Positions 16,344-26,256 of a stretch of 64,000 nt of DNA are shown here, in pieces. The position numbers were made by a program, and so were the translations under genes. Position 1 is the stretch's first letter. Each line of letters opens with the position of its first letter. A model generated the notes under the pieces. That model was given only the letters and a program-made list of their open reading frames with translations, was not told the origin of the DNA and searched no databases. The stretch comes from Sphingomonadaceae bacterium OTU29LAMAA1 (GTDB lineage: Bacteria > Pseudomonadota > Alphaproteobacteria > Sphingomonadales > Sphingomonadaceae), in assembly GCA_024072375.1 (NCBI GenBank), contig CP099617.1:539001-603000 (forward strand), given 5' to 3'.

Positions 16344-17714
16344 TCAGGCGGGCAGGGTCAGGAAGGCGATCACCCCGGCAGCGACGGCGAAACTGGCGGC
16401 TACAATGGCGGCGATGTGAAACAGGCCGGTGACTTGGGCGGCAGGAACCGCCATGACGGCACCCGCGAGCGCCGTTGCGATCAGTCCGCCGGTGCGCGCG
16501 ATGGCACTGTTGAAGCCCGATGCGGTGCCGGTATGCCGGTCATCCACCGACGAGAGCACAGCGGTGGTGAGCGGCGCTACCGCCCCTGCCATCCCTAGTG
16601 CGATGACTGCCATCCCCGGCAGGACGCTGCTCCAGTAACTCGCCGACGGATCGGCACGGAGGAGCAGGGCGAAACCCGCTCCGGTCACGATCGGCCCCAG
16701 CGTCAGCGGCCAACGCGGGCCGATCTTCTCGCTCAACCGACCGGCGAGGCGCGAGGTCGTGCCGATCACGATTGAGAAGGGGAGGAGAGCCAGCCCGGCC
16801 TGCGTTGGCGTATAGTGACCGCCGACGATCAGCAGATACGGCAGCAGCACGAGCAGCCCACCCAATGCGCCATACAGCATCAGGGTCAGCAGGGTCAGAC
16901 CAACGAAGGGACGCGAGGCAAACAAGGTGAGGGGCATCATCGCGCCCTCGCCGCTGCGGTGCTCGTTCCAGAGGAACAGGAGCAGCAGCAGCATACCGCC
17001 GCCAAGGCCGGCCCATGTCTGCGGTGAGGCGCTGTGCTGGCCGGACCAGTGGGTCAGCGCCCAAATCAGGCTGCCGAGCGCTGCGGTTGCAAGCATCGCT
17101 CCCGGCCAGTCCAGCGGCTGCACCTGCCGTTCGCTTTCCGCGACGTAACGCCACGCGACGACGATCGCGGCGACGGCCACGGGCAGATTGAGGAAGAAAA
17201 TCGCGCGCCAACCGACCACATCGACCAGCCATCCGCCAAGCGGCGGCCCCACTGCACTGGCGATCGCGCCGGCCGCCGCCCAGGTGCCAACCGCCCGCCC
17301 CCGGGCTTCACCCTCGAACGAACTGCCCAGGATGCCTAGGCTGTTCGGCATCAGAATGGCGGCGCCGACTCCTTGCACCGCACGCGACGCGAGCAGGGTT
17401 GTCAGGTCGGGGGCCAGCGCGCAGCCCGTCGAGGCAAGCGCGAACACCACGATGCCGGCGATCAGCATGCGCCGACGCCCGAAATGATCCCCCGCCGCAC
17501 CGCCCATCAGGAGCAGGGCCGACAACGGGAGGAGGTAGGCGTTGATGATCCACGGCAGGTTCGCCGGGCTGCCGCCGAGATCCTGTGCGATCGACGGCAA
17601 CGCCACGTTCGTCACCGACCCGTCGATGAAGGCGAGGCTTGAGGCCAGCATGGTTGCCGCGATCGTCCAACGTGGATGGAGGATCATTCGCCCTGTCCGC
17701 TTAGCGTCGCTCAT
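16344..17714 (-). CDS. MFS efflux transporter, DHA2 (EmrB/QacA) family
   Basis: A 456-residue inner-membrane drug:H+ antiporter with about fourteen hydrophobic segments. Motif A is GDHFGRRRMLIAG, the conserved Asp/Arg region of TM1 reads LAFIDGSVTNVALPSIAQDL, and the antiporter motif C is AAGAIASAVGPPLGGWLVD. No EmrA-type membrane-fusion partner is adjacent, so it probably acts alone at the inner membrane. It lies on the same strand as, but about 100 nt upstream of, the DUF1993 gene. Confidence 0.88.
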   Translation of the reverse strand: MSDAKRTGRMILHPRWTIAATMLASSLAFIDGSVTNVALPSIAQDLGGSPANLPWIINAYLLPLSALLLMGGAAGDHFGRRRMLIAGIVVFALASTGCALAPDLTTLLASRAVQGVGAAILMPNSLGILGSSFEGEARGRAVGTWAAAGAIASAVGPPLGGWLVDVVGWRAIFFLNLPVAVAAIVVAWRYVAESERQVQPLDWPGAMLATAALGSLIWALTHWSGQHSASPQTWAGLGGGMLLLLLFLWNEHRSGEGAMMPLTLFASRPFVGLTLLTLMLYGALGGLLVLLPYLLIVGGHYTPTQAGLALLPFSIVIGTTSRLAGRLSEKIGPRWPLTLGPIVTGAGFALLLRADPSASYWSSVLPGMAVIALGMAGAVAPLTTAVLSSVDDRHTGTASGFNSAIARTGGLIATALAGAVMAVPAAQVTGLFHIAAIVAASFAVAAGVIAFLTLPA

Positions 17715-18067
17715 GAGGAACGCCCATCACAAGGGACGATGGTGTTGGGCATTACCTTCGAATGCACGGGTTAACCGATCACGTTGACACGAAAGCTCGA
17801 TGTCTGCCATTCCACTGCAGCCTTGCTGAAAGCCGGTGGGCATCTATACGTCCTGGAGTTGGCCAACTGGAGATATCGCCTCGTTCTATGGCCGAGGTCA
17901 CGCTTTCTAGGCCCTTATCGCTCTACCGGTTTAAAGGCTTTTCGCCGGATGAAGGGGTGGTCGGACCTAACTGCCGCGAACCTGAACGGACGTCCGACGG
18001 TAGGAAGTCGCACATGATAATCGGACGTACGGGTCCTGGTCCCCCCGCTCGGCATCGTCACTTGATA
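17715..18067. other. Intergenic region, no gene seen
   Basis: About 350 bases between the DHA2 transporter start and the end of the MmyB-type regulator. It should contain the transporter's promoter on the minus strand. Only frames without family signatures cross it, and I see no convincing hairpin, repeat or RNA gene. Confidence 0.4.
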
Positions 18068-18904
18068 TCAGCTCTGATGTTCATCCAGCAGCACCCGCAG
18101 CCGCTCGGCATCGTCAGCTGTGGCGGGGTTGTAGATGATCATCCCGAGTTCGGGTCTCCCTTCGACGGCAAATGAGGAAAACTCCATCGCCAGCAGCCCC
18201 GCGTCGGGATGGTGAATTCGCTTCAACCCCTCGCCATGAGCGATCACGTCGTTGTCCTGCCAGAGTGCCTCGAATTCCGGGCTAAGCCGGGATAACTCCA
18301 TGACAAGCTTTGTCACCTCGGCGCTGGTGCTGGCGCCAGCGCGCGCTACGTCGGCGCGGAAGGCACCGACGACGAAGCGGGCGATGCTGTCGAAATCCGC
18401 ATTGCGAGAGCGGACATGGTCGCTGCCGAACATCAGGCGTAGGATGTTACGCCCCTCGCGCGGCAGCTTGCCATAGTCGGTTAGCAGCACCGCAGCCGCG
18501 CGGTTCCAGCCGACGACGTCCCACATCGCGGTCTTGATGATCGCCGGGCTGAGAGCCATCCCGTCGAGTACCCGTTGCAGGCGGGAGGTAATGCCGTCGA
18601 CCGGCTGATACCGTGCCTCCGGCGGCCGTCCGAGGCCCAGCATGTAGATGTGCTCGCGCTCCGGCTCGGTCAGCATCAGGCCCTTGGCGATGCGGTCGAG
18701 GACGTCTGCGGACGGCGCGCCGCCTCGGCCCTGCTCGATCCAAGTGTACCAGGTGGGGCTAATGTTAGCGCGGCTCGCCACCTCTTCGCGGCGCAGGCCG
18801 GGTGTGCGCCGCCTTCCGCTGGTGAACCCGAACGCTGCCGGGTCCAACCGGGTGCGGCGGTCGCGCAGGTATGTTCCAAGCGGATTGCGAGCGTCGCTGG
18901 CCAT
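18068..18904 (-). CDS. XRE-family regulator with MmyB-like ligand-binding domain
   Basis: A transcriptional regulator of 278 residues. The N-terminal HTH_XRE covers residues ~5-75 (YLRDRRTRLDPAAFGF, TPGLRREEVASRANISPTWY, TWIEQGRGG), followed by the MmyB-like PAS-type domain (WDVVGWNRAAAVLLTDY onward), which in this family binds small hydrophobic molecules. This family almost always sits divergent from a short-chain dehydrogenase or NAD(P)-binding oxidoreductase that it represses, exactly the arrangement with the gene at 19000. Confidence 0.88.
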   Translation of the reverse strand: MASDARNPLGTYLRDRRTRLDPAAFGFTSGRRRTPGLRREEVASRANISPTWYTWIEQGRGGAPSADVLDRIAKGLMLTEPEREHIYMLGLGRPPEARYQPVDGITSRLQRVLDGMALSPAIIKTAMWDVVGWNRAAAVLLTDYGKLPREGRNILRLMFGSDHVRSRNADFDSIARFVVGAFRADVARAGASTSAEVTKLVMELSRLSPEFEALWQDNDVIAHGEGLKRIHHPDAGLLAMEFSSFAVEGRPELGMIIYNPATADDAERLRVLLDEHQS

Positions 18905-18911
18905 GATCGAT

Positions 18912-18954
18912 CCTGTTGCAGATTATACCACGATAAGCTCACTACTTTAACAGG
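18912..18954 (-). promoter_or_regulatory. Promoter of the MmyB-type regulator flanked by an inverted repeat
   Basis: On the minus strand a perfect TATAAT (18922-18927) lies 17 nt downstream of TTAAAG (18945-18950), about 16 nt upstream of the regulator's ATG. CCTGTT (18912-18917) and AACAGG (18949-18954) form an inverted repeat that brackets this promoter. The placement suggests an autoregulatory operator that would also cover the promoter of the divergent epimerase gene. This is motif reading only. Confidence 0.45.
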
Positions 18955-18999
18955 TTCAGATTTGCGGAGATACGCTCTTGGTCAACGAGGAGATATCCC

Positions 19000-19902
19000 A
19001 TGCGCGTATTCCTGACCGGTGCGACCGGCTTTATCGGTTCCCATGTCATTCCCGAGCTGCTCCATCGCGGCCACGACGTGCTCGGGCTCACCCGCTCCGA
19101 CGCAGGCGCGCAGCAGCTCGAGGCTGCCGGCGCCGCGGTTCATCGCGGCGACCTGGAACGACCCGAGACGCTCGCGAGCGGAGTCGCTGCCGCCGAAGCG
19201 GTCATCCACTGCGCGTTCGACCATGATTTCCAGAACTTCGTGGAGAATACGAGGAAGGACGAACGCAATATCGCCGCGATGGGCGACGCGCTGGTGGGGA
19301 CCAACAAGCCGATCCTGATAACTTCGGGCATTGGTATCGGTACGCCGCGGGGCGGCGGGCCCGCGACTGAGGATGTCCTCAATCCGCTCCACGCCAATCC
19401 GCGCATCGTGACGGAGCTGGCGGCCGCAGCGCTGGTCGCCCGCCGCATCGACGTGCGCACCGTTCGCCTGCCGCAGGTGCACGACACGACCAGGGCCGGC
19501 CTGATCACGCCACTGATCGCAGAGGCCCGCCGTGCCGGGGCGGTGGCGTATCTCGGCGAAGGCAAGGCGCGCTGGGCTGCGGCGCATATCAGCGATGTCG
19601 CCAGGCTTTACGTGCTGGCTCTCGAAAGGGGCGAGCCGGGCGCGCGATACCATGCCTCGGCCGAGGAGGGCGTTGATGCACGCACGATTGCCGAGGCTAT
19701 CGGCGAGGGAACCGGATTGCCGATATGTTCGATCGCAAACGGCGACATCGAGCGCTACTTCGGCTGGATGGCGCCGTTCGCTGGCCTTGATATGACGGCG
19801 TCGAGTGCCTGGACGCAGGCCCGGCTGGAATGGGAGCCCAACGGGCCCGGTCTGCTCGCGGACCTAGCCGCAATGGATTATTCGGAGCTCGTGAGCGGGT
19901 AA
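19000..19902 (+). CDS. NAD(P)-dependent epimerase/dehydratase family protein (extended SDR)
   Basis: A 300-residue Rossmann-fold oxidoreductase with the nucleotide motif GATGFIGSHV at residues 7-16 and the strand KPILITSGIGIGTP. No YxxxK pair is evident, as in many atypical SDRs of this group. It is divergent from the MmyB-type regulator, with AGGAGAT just upstream of its ATG. It is distantly similar in layout to the protein at 12417. The regulator pairing suggests induction by a small reactive or hydrophobic compound. Confidence 0.82.
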   Translation: MRVFLTGATGFIGSHVIPELLHRGHDVLGLTRSDAGAQQLEAAGAAVHRGDLERPETLASGVAAAEAVIHCAFDHDFQNFVENTRKDERNIAAMGDALVGTNKPILITSGIGIGTPRGGGPATEDVLNPLHANPRIVTELAAAALVARRIDVRTVRLPQVHDTTRAGLITPLIAEARRAGAVAYLGEGKARWAAAHISDVARLYVLALERGEPGARYHASAEEGVDARTIAEAIGEGTGLPICSIANGDIERYFGWMAPFAGLDMTASSAWTQARLEWEPNGPGLLADLAAMDYSELVSG

Positions 19903-20170
19903 ACGATCGTCGTTGCACGCCGGCCTGAGCAGGGTCCGGCTGGCCTGCAACGGCGCAACTACCGCCTTCCAGGCCTGCATCGTCCGTTCGCCAGTAACGT
20001 GCACGAGCGGCCGTTTTTGGTTAGCGGCTTAAAGCGCTCAACATCCAGTACTGGTCGTTGCCACCGTGCAGATGTCAGTCGACACTTACCTTACCCTGAG
20101 CATCCACCCGTTTTGAATAATATTCGGGTGATGGTCAGGTGTGCCCTAGTCGTCACGGGCATCGCCTAAT
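19903..20170. other. Intergenic region with a possible terminator hairpin
   Basis: Convergent gap between the epimerase gene and the minus-strand dnaE2 operon. An imperfect inverted repeat at 19912-19951 (outer arms GTTGCA and TGCAAC, inner arms GCCGG and CCGGC) begins 9 nt after the epimerase stop and could terminate transcription. I see no gene in the rest. Confidence 0.4.
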
Positions 20171-20434
20171 TCATTCAACGGCAGGACGATCATCGAGCTG
20201 CCGAGTGATTCCATTGAAGGCAGCTGTACAGCCCTGCGAACGACCGATGTCGTGATCGGTAGCAGCCGAACTCCAGAACATGTCGAGCGGCCATCGTTCG
20301 GGGCAGTGGGTGAGCAGGCATCGCAGCGCCAACCGCACTTCGATCGTGTCGACCTTGGCCTTCCCTGATCGCGCAACTGCGGCCCGCAGTATGTGCAGCG
20401 ACAGGTCGATGATGATCCGCTGATGGCGCGACAT
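20171..20434 (-). CDS. Small hypothetical protein, last gene of the imuA-imuB-dnaE2 operon
   Basis: An 87-residue protein that starts 4 nt after the dnaE2 stop on the same strand, so it is probably co-transcribed with the mutagenesis genes. The sequence looks like a genuine compact helical protein: RIIIDLSLHILRAAVARSGK, then EVRLALRCLLTHCPERWPL, then a C-terminal TAAFNGITRQL. I do not recognise a characterised domain. It contains two cysteines but no metal-binding pattern. The tight position suggests either an SOS-linked function or simple read-through. A longer overlapping frame to 20535 is less plausible. Confidence 0.55.
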   Translation of the reverse strand: MSRHQRIIIDLSLHILRAAVARSGKAKVDTIEVRLALRCLLTHCPERWPLDMFWSSAATDHDIGRSQGCTAAFNGITRQLDDRPAVE

Positions 20435-20438
20435 GAGT

Positions 20439-23400
20439 TCAGTGGAAGTCGCGCGACTTCACCCGCACGACATCCTCCGGATCCATACCTGTGCTGTGCG
20501 GCGGCCAGTAGCTGTCGCGCGGCCCCGGCTTCCAACCGGCATCGCCGCGGTCGGGTGAGCCGCCATGCCGCGCGCCGTCACCTCGCCCGGTCGCGTGCGG
20601 GAAGTCCATCTGCCCGACCTGTGCGAGCAACGGTCCGTGATCGATGATCCGGTCGCAGATGACATGGATTACCTGACCCTCCTTCTGCACACGACCCTTC
20701 ATCCCAATCATCGCTGCCGACATGACGGTGCGGCGCTGCGCCTCGAAACGGTCGGGCCAGAGGATGCCATTGGCAATCCCTGTCTCGTCTTCGATGGTCA
20801 GGAAGAGGATGCCCTTGGCCGATCCTGGCTTCTGGCGAACGAGGATGATCCCGGCCACTTCGACATGGCGTCCGTCCTTGATGTTCGCGAGATCGGCGCA
20901 TCGCACAATGCCACGGCGTGTCAGGTCCTGCCGCAGGAAGGTGAGTGGGTGGGCACGCAGTGAAAGCTGCAGCGCACGATAGTCTTCCACGACCTCCCGC
21001 CCGTCCGACAGCGCACGCAGGCTGACATCCGGCTCCAGCCCCTCCGGGCTGAACAGCGACTCCCGCTCGTCCGCGGCGGCGAAGAGGGGCAGGGGAGCGT
21101 CGCCCAGACCCTTGACCTTCCACAATCCCTGACGCCGATCTTCGCCTAGACTATGGAAGGCGTCCGCCTCGGCCAATCTCTCGATTGCCGCACGAGGTAC
21201 GCCGGCACGGCGCCACACCTCCTCCACCGACCCGAACGGCGCCTCACCGCGTGCCGCTACAATCGCGGCGCCGTGCGCGTTGGCCAGCCCCCGCACCTGC
21301 CGAAGCCCCAACCGGACTGCTAGGTACCGTCCGCGGCCCGGCTCCAGCGTGCAGTGCCAGCGGCTGGCGTTGATGCATGCAGGTCGCACCTCGACACCAT
21401 GATCGCGCGCATCCCGAACAACCTGCGCCGGTGCATAGAACCCCATCGGCTGAGCGTTGAGCAATGCAGCGCAGAACACATCGGGATGATGATGCTTCAT
21501 CCAGCAGCTGGCGTAGGCGATCTTGGCGAAGCTGGCGGCGTGGCTCTCCGGAAAGCCGTAGGAGCCGAAGCCCTCGATCTGCTTGAAGGTGCGCTCGGCG
21601 AACTCACGCGGATAGCCGCGCTCGACCATGCCGCCGACCAGCTTGTCGAAGAAGTGGCTGACGCCGCCCGTGAACTTGAACGTCGCCATGGCCCGCCGGA
21701 GCTGGTCCGCCTCGGCGGGCGTGAAGCCGGCACCGACGATCGCGACCTTCATTGCCTGCTCCTGGAAGAGCGGCACGCCGAGTGTCTTCTCGAGGACGGC
21801 ACGCAGCTCAGGACGAGGATAGTCCGGCTTTTCTCGCCCTTCGCGACGGCGCAGATAGGGGTGGACCATGTCACCCTGGATCGGTCCGGGTCGGACGATC
21901 GCCACCTCGATGACGAGGTCGTAGAACTCGCGCGGCTTCATCCGCGGCAGCATCGACATCTGCGCGCGGGATTCGATCTGGAAGGTGCCGAGCGTGTCAG
22001 CCTTCTGGATCATGGTGTAGACGTCGGGATCGTCGTCCTGCAGGTCGGCCATGCCGACCCGGATGCCCTTGATCTCCTCCAGCATGTTGAAGGCGCGGTT
22101 CATGCAGCCGAGCATGCCGAGGCCGAGCACGTCGACCTTCATGAACTTTAGAGCATCGATGTCATCCTTGTCCCACTCGATGACCTGCCGGTCGACCATC
22201 GCGGCGGGTTCGATAGGCACCAGATCGTCAAGCCGGTCGTGCGTCAGCACGAAACCGCCGGGATGCTGCGACAGGTGGCGGGGGGTGCCGATCAGCTTAC
22301 GAGCGAGGTCCAGCGCCAGCCGCAGCCGGCGGTCCTCCATGTTGAGGTTGAGCTGGGCGACCTGCTTCTCGCCGACGCCCTCCTGGCTCCAGCCCCATAC
22401 CAGTCCGGCGAGTGCCTTGGTGAGATCCTCGGGCAGACCCAACGCCTTGCCGACCTCACGTACGGCTCCGCGAGCACGGTAGCGGGTCACGACCGCGGTC
22501 AGCGCGGCATGGTTGCGGCCGTAGGTGTCGTAGATCCACTGGATGATCTCCTCCCGTCGCTCGTGCTCGAAGTCGACGTCGATGTCGGGCGGCTCACGGC
22601 GCTCGCCCGAGATGAAGCGTTCGAACAATAGCTCGTGCTTGATCGGGTCGATCGAGGTGATCCCGAGCATGAAGCAGACACAGCTGTTCGCTGCCGAGCC
22701 GCGCCCCTGGCACAGGATGCCGCGGCGCCGGCTCTCGGCGACGATGCTGTTCACGGTCAGGAAGTAAGGCGCGTATTCCAGCTCGGCGATCAGCCGCAGC
22801 TCGTGATCGATCTGTGTGCGGTATTGCTGCGGCACGCCGTGAGGGAAGCGGCGTTCAACAGCATCCTGCGTGAGCTGCTCCAGCGCCTGTTGCGCCGTCA
22901 GCCCTTCGACCACGCGCTCGTCAGGATATTGGTAGCTCAGCTCGCCAAGATCGAAGGTGCAGCGCCGCGCTATCTCGGCGGTCGCCTGGATCGCGTCGGG
23001 GAAGGCTGCGAAGCGGCGCTCCATCTCTTGCGGTGACTTCAAATGTCGGTCGGCATGCCGTTCGCGGCGGTAGCCCAGGGTGTCGACGGTGCACTTTTCG
23101 CGGATCGCGGTGACCACGTCCTGTAGCAGGCGCGCCTCTGACGCGTGATAGAGGATGTCGCCAACGGCTACGGTCGCGACATGAGCATCGGCAGCCTGCC
23201 GGGCGAGATCGTGCAGACGCATGGCATCGTCAGGCCGACGGCGGAACGCGAGCGCGCAATAGCCGCGGTCGCCAAATACCTCGTGCAAGTCGCCGAGGTC
23301 GCTACGCGTGACGTCGCCCGGCAGGTCGGGCAGCAGGATGGCGATCAGCCCTGCGCTCCAGACGACGACATCGTCCCATGCCAGCGCACAGCCGCCCTTG

Positions 23401-23711
23401 CCGGCGCGGGACTTGCCGAGCGTCAGCAGCCTCGTGAGGCGTGACCAGGCAGGCTTGTCCGTGGGGTAAAGGAGCAACATGCGACCGTCGTCGAGGCGCA
23501 CTCGCGCGCCTGCGATCATCCGCACGCCGGTCGCCTTCTGTCCCTCCCAGCCCCGCACCAGTCCGGCGACGCTGCCGAGATCGGTCAGGCCTAGTGCGGT
23601 GTGACCCAGCAGTGCCGCTGCTGAGAACAGCTCCTCCGGGCTGGAGGCGCCGCGCAGGAAGGAGAAATGGCTGGTGACCTGAAGTTCGACATAGGTCGTC
23701 TGGGAAGCCAT
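20439..23711 (-). CDS. dnaE2: Error-prone DNA polymerase III alpha-type (DnaE2/ImuC)
   Basis: Translesion polymerase of about 1090 residues that works with ImuA and ImuB in damage-induced mutagenesis. It begins [20 protein letters not shown], the start of the PHP domain, and carries the catalytic acidic motif [14 protein letters not shown], the finger region with QGRGSAANS, the HhH segment and a C-terminal OB-fold ([18 protein letters not shown]). The ATG at 23711 overlaps the imuB stop (ATGA); an open frame further upstream is read-through into imuB. It is probably controlled by the LexA box at 26199 as the third gene of imuA-imuB-dnaE2. Confidence 0.95.
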   Translation of the reverse strand: MASQTTYVELQVTSHFSFLRGASSPEELFSAAALLGHTALGLTDLGSVAGLVRGWEGQKATGVRMIAGARVRLDDGRMLLLYPTDKPAWSRLTRLLTLGKSRAGKGGCALAWDDVVVWSAGLIAILLPDLPGDVTRSDLGDLHEVFGDRGYCALAFRRRPDDAMRLHDLARQAADAHVATVAVGDILYHASEARLLQDVVTAIREKCTVDTLGYRRERHADRHLKSPQEMERRFAAFPDAIQATAEIARRCTFDLGELSYQYPDERVVEGLTAQQALEQLTQDAVERRFPHGVPQQYRTQIDHELRLIAELEYAPYFLTVNSIVAESRRRGILCQGRGSAANSCVCFMLGITSIDPIKHELLFERFISGERREPPDIDVDFEHERREEIIQWIYDTYGRNHAALTAVVTRYRARGAVREVGKALGLPEDLTKALAGLVWGWSQEGVGEKQVAQLNLNMEDRRLRLALDLARKLIGTPRHLSQHPGGFVLTHDRLDDLVPIEPAAMVDRQVIEWDKDDIDALKFMKVDVLGLGMLGCMNRAFNMLEEIKGIRVGMADLQDDDPDVYTMIQKADTLGTFQIESRAQMSMLPRMKPREFYDLVIEVAIVRPGPIQGDMVHPYLRRREGREKPDYPRPELRAVLEKTLGVPLFQEQAMKVAIVGAGFTPAEADQLRRAMATFKFTGGVSHFFDKLVGGMVERGYPREFAERTFKQIEGFGSYGFPESHAASFAKIAYASCWMKHHHPDVFCAALLNAQPMGFYAPAQVVRDARDHGVEVRPACINASRWHCTLEPGRGRYLAVRLGLRQVRGLANAHGAAIVAARGEAPFGSVEEVWRRAGVPRAAIERLAEADAFHSLGEDRRQGLWKVKGLGDAPLPLFAAADERESLFSPEGLEPDVSLRALSDGREVVEDYRALQLSLRAHPLTFLRQDLTRRGIVRCADLANIKDGRHVEVAGIILVRQKPGSAKGILFLTIEDETGIANGILWPDRFEAQRRTVMSAAMIGMKGRVQKEGQVIHVICDRIIDHGPLLAQVGQMDFPHATGRGDGARHGGSPDRGDAGWKPGPRDSYWPPHSTGMDPEDVVRVKSRDFH

Positions 23712-25501
23712 CAGCCGAACAGCCCGTGCAGATACCAGCTGAGGTCGCCCGTTGCGCCGTCGACACCGTCGCCGCGGCGGAACAGCCAGAAGCGCGCGCC
23801 GGTATCGTCCTCGACGCGGAAGTAATCGCGTACTGCCCAGATCTCGCCGTCGCGACGCCACCACTCGCCGTGGATGCGTTCGGGGCCGTCGCCGGCGACC
23901 ACGGCATGAACCTGCCCACGCCAGGTGAAGCGGCGGGGTGGCGCGTCGGGCAGGAGCGCCAGCACGCCAACGATTGGTTCCGGACGCCGGAGTAGGCGCA
24001 CCGGCCGACGCCATGCCGGCCAACCGGTCGGTGCGGCGAGCGGCGCATCACGACGAACCGCACGCTCGGGCACGTCGCTCTCGACGGGCGCGGCCGTGAA
24101 CAGCGCATGGTCACCGACACGGCCGGCGATCTGGTCGACCAGCGTCGCGACATCCGGTGGTGCGTCGTCACCTGCAAGGCTTGCTGCAAGCGCGGTGGCT
24201 CCGAGCGGGTCGGTGCGAGTGGCGGCAAGCCGCATCGTCTCGATCCCGTCACCGGGATCGATCTTCTCGATCCTGAGGTGGAAGAGCCGCGCGAGATGCG
24301 CCGCATCGCGTGTCGGACGCGAGGTGCCGATGGCGAGGCGCTGCTCGCTGCCGTCGATCCGCTCGAGGATCAGCAGCAGCGTGCGTGCACCTGCTCCCTT
24401 CTCCTGAAGAAGCAGGATCATGTCAGTCAGCAGATCGCGGATGACCTGCTCGATGGCTTCTGCGGTGCCGATCGGTTCAAGTAAGCGGCGACGGGCCATC
24501 GGTGTCTCTTCGGGTACCACCGGCACGATCGGCTCGGGGACGCGCCCGAGCGCCTCGTCGAGCCGACGCACGCTGGCGAGGCCTAAGCGGCGCGACATGG
24601 GGCCGCGGGGCAGGGGCAGGAGGTCGGCGATGCGATCGAGACCAAAGCGCGCGGCAGCGGTCAGCGCCTCCGGCGTCAGGCGCAGCGCGGCGGGTGGCAG
24701 GCCGGCGAGTGCCTGCGCTTCGCCCCCGTTCGGGACCATGCTGATGACGGCCCGCCCGAACCGAGCCAGCGCATGCGCCGCTCCCGGCGTTCCTGCGACC
24801 GCGACCCGAGCGGTATAACCGAAGCGTCGGCAGAAGCGGATCAGGCGACGGCAGAACCGCTCTTCACCACCGTGGAGATGCGCAGCGCCGGTCAATTCGA
24901 TCCAGAGCCCGTCCGCACCACTTGGCGATGCGGTCGGTGTCCAGTGTCGCACCGCATGCAGCGCCAGGCCGTCGAGCACCGCCCGGTCCGCAGCGACGTC
25001 AGCAGGCCGAATGTCCAGGTCTGGCACCAGAGCACGCGCCTGTGTCACCGCCATGCCGGGTGTGAGGCCGAGCGACGCCGCGGCAGGACAGGCGGACGTG
25101 ATCACGTGCCGCTGCCCGGTCTGCTCCGCAAGGATCAGCGGCACTACGTTCTCGATCGGTGCCGGGATGTGTGCTGCTATGCGCGCACCAGTAATAGCTG
25201 GCGACTGCTTGAACGGATGCTCTGCTGCTTCCGAACGCCGGCCGAGTTCCCGCATGGTCGGCTGCTGGTGTAGCGGTAGCCCCGCTGCCTGCTCCTCGAT
25301 CGCAGCGCGTGCGCCGTTGTCTTGCGCCCAGCGCGCGCCAGGACGCCAACCGCCGCCCCGCGGCACCGAGCAGGCGCCTGGGTCGTCATCGACCGGAAGC
25401 TGTGGTGCCCGCTGCGGTTCAGGCAGCGCGCGCGGTCGCTCTAACCGGCGCAATCGCTCGATGGCGAGGTGCGGCAGGTAGAGCGAGGCGACCCGTGTCA
25501 T
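23711..25501 (-). CDS. imuB: ImuB, Y-family polymerase-like mutagenesis factor
   Basis: A Y-family-like protein of 596 residues that bridges DnaE2 to the beta clamp. The N-terminus is [19 protein letters not shown], where active Y polymerases have an Asp in the first strand; the second catalytic site reads LWIELTG without the paired acidic residues. This is the family hallmark of a catalytically dead polymerase. Residues ~30-110 form a low-complexity insertion between the first strand and the fingers. I chose ATG 25501 because it matches the family N-terminus. The gene overlaps imuA by 83 nt and dnaE2 by 4 nt. Confidence 0.92.
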   Translation of the reverse strand: MTRVASLYLPHLAIERLRRLERPRALPEPQRAPQLPVDDDPGACSVPRGGGWRPGARWAQDNGARAAIEEQAAGLPLHQQPTMRELGRRSEAAEHPFKQSPAITGARIAAHIPAPIENVVPLILAEQTGQRHVITSACPAAASLGLTPGMAVTQARALVPDLDIRPADVAADRAVLDGLALHAVRHWTPTASPSGADGLWIELTGAAHLHGGEERFCRRLIRFCRRFGYTARVAVAGTPGAAHALARFGRAVISMVPNGGEAQALAGLPPAALRLTPEALTAAARFGLDRIADLLPLPRGPMSRRLGLASVRRLDEALGRVPEPIVPVVPEETPMARRRLLEPIGTAEAIEQVIRDLLTDMILLLQEKGAGARTLLLILERIDGSEQRLAIGTSRPTRDAAHLARLFHLRIEKIDPGDGIETMRLAATRTDPLGATALAASLAGDDAPPDVATLVDQIAGRVGDHALFTAAPVESDVPERAVRRDAPLAAPTGWPAWRRPVRLLRRPEPIVGVLALLPDAPPRRFTWRGQVHAVVAGDGPERIHGEWWRRDGEIWAVRDYFRVEDDTGARFWLFRRGDGVDGATGDLSWYLHGLFG

Positions 25502-26180
25502 CACACGCCTCCAGTTCCAGGGTGAAAGGGGGTCCGCCGCGTTGACGCGCGAGCTCGACGGTCCAGCGCGCCCGGCCGACACCCGGTGCGGGCAGCCGAT
25601 CGGACGGCGCGCAGGCGATGCGCCACCGCGTCATCGCAGCGGAGAGTTCATTGAGCGGGCTGACGCCCGCCTTGCGCCAGCGGCGCGCCAGCAGGGCAGG
25701 GGTGCCGCCGCTCATCGCGGCAAGTTGCAGACGGCGGGTTGCGACCATGTCGGCGCGCTTCACCTCGCCGACCACTGCGGCGAGCCCACCATGACGTAGC
25801 CCGTCCTCCATGACCGCGAGGACGTCTTTGTCGTCCTTGGCCTCGACGAAAAGCAGCGTGGCGGGATCGAGACCCGCCTGCTCCAGTCCCGGCGCATAGA
25901 GGTCGAAGCGGGTAAGGGCCCACAGCACACGGTGGCCGCTGCCCGCTGCTGCCCGGGCAGCGATGCCGACGGAGAAGAGCGTGGCTGCGGCATCATCGGT
26001 CAGTGTCGGCGTCGCAGCGGAGACCTCGTGTAGTCCGCCAAGCACCAAACCACCCTCTGCGAGTCGATCGTCCAGAGCATCGATCCCGAACGGGAGGACG
26101 GCCGTCTCACCCCCACGCACCTCGCCCATGCTCTCGCGAAGGAGGGCCAGGGCATCGTGGCGCTGGAGGTTAGTGGACAT
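25419..26180 (-). CDS. imuA: ImuA, SulA/RecA-like mutagenesis factor
   Basis: A 253-residue RecA-fold-related protein required with ImuB and DnaE2 for SOS mutagenesis. Recognisable blocks are FGIDALDDRLAEGGLVLGGL and HEVSAA at the N-terminus and the later WTVELARQRGG segment. The Walker A motif is degenerate, as usual for ImuA. First gene of the operon; its ATG lies 19 nt from the LexA box. Its C-terminus overlaps the start of imuB by 83 nt in another frame. Confidence 0.9.
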   Translation of the reverse strand: MSTNLQRHDALALLRESMGEVRGGETAVLPFGIDALDDRLAEGGLVLGGLHEVSAATPTLTDDAAATLFSVGIAARAAAGSGHRVLWALTRFDLYAPGLEQAGLDPATLLFVEAKDDKDVLAVMEDGLRHGGLAAVVGEVKRADMVATRRLQLAAMSGGTPALLARRWRKAGVSPLNELSAAMTRWRIACAPSDRLPAPGVGRARWTVELARQRGGPPFTLELEACDDTGRLALPAAPRHRAIAPVRATARAA

Positions 26181-26198
26181 GGTTGCTGCGACTCATCT

Positions 26199-26213
26199 GT
26201 TCGCTATATGTTC
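26199..26213. promoter_or_regulatory. LexA box (GTTC-N7-GTTC)
   Basis: The 15-bp sequence GTTCGCTATATGTTC matches exactly the direct-repeat LexA operator known from Alphaproteobacteria (GTTC-N7-GTTC). It lies 18 nt before the imuA ATG on one side and 43 nt before the plus-strand Cys-rich gene on the other, so LexA could repress both directions from one site. Direct repeats of this kind are not expected in random flanking DNA, and the imuA promoter is a known LexA target in this class. Confidence 0.9.
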
Positions 26214-26256
26214 CAGAATTGTTGACGAACGGTCAAGGCGTTGTGGAGCGGAGTCG

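Noticed and set aside
20146..20535. A 129-codon minus-strand frame overlapping the end of dnaE2 and the small gene at 20171
   Set aside because: It overlaps dnaE2 by about 100 nt and its product is Ser/Arg/Cys-rich; the 87-residue frame is a better protein and fits the operon spacing.
23712..24023. Extended dnaE2 start at 24023
   Set aside because: This part is imuB sequence in another frame; DnaE2 family proteins begin with the PHP strand at [10 protein letters not shown] (23711).
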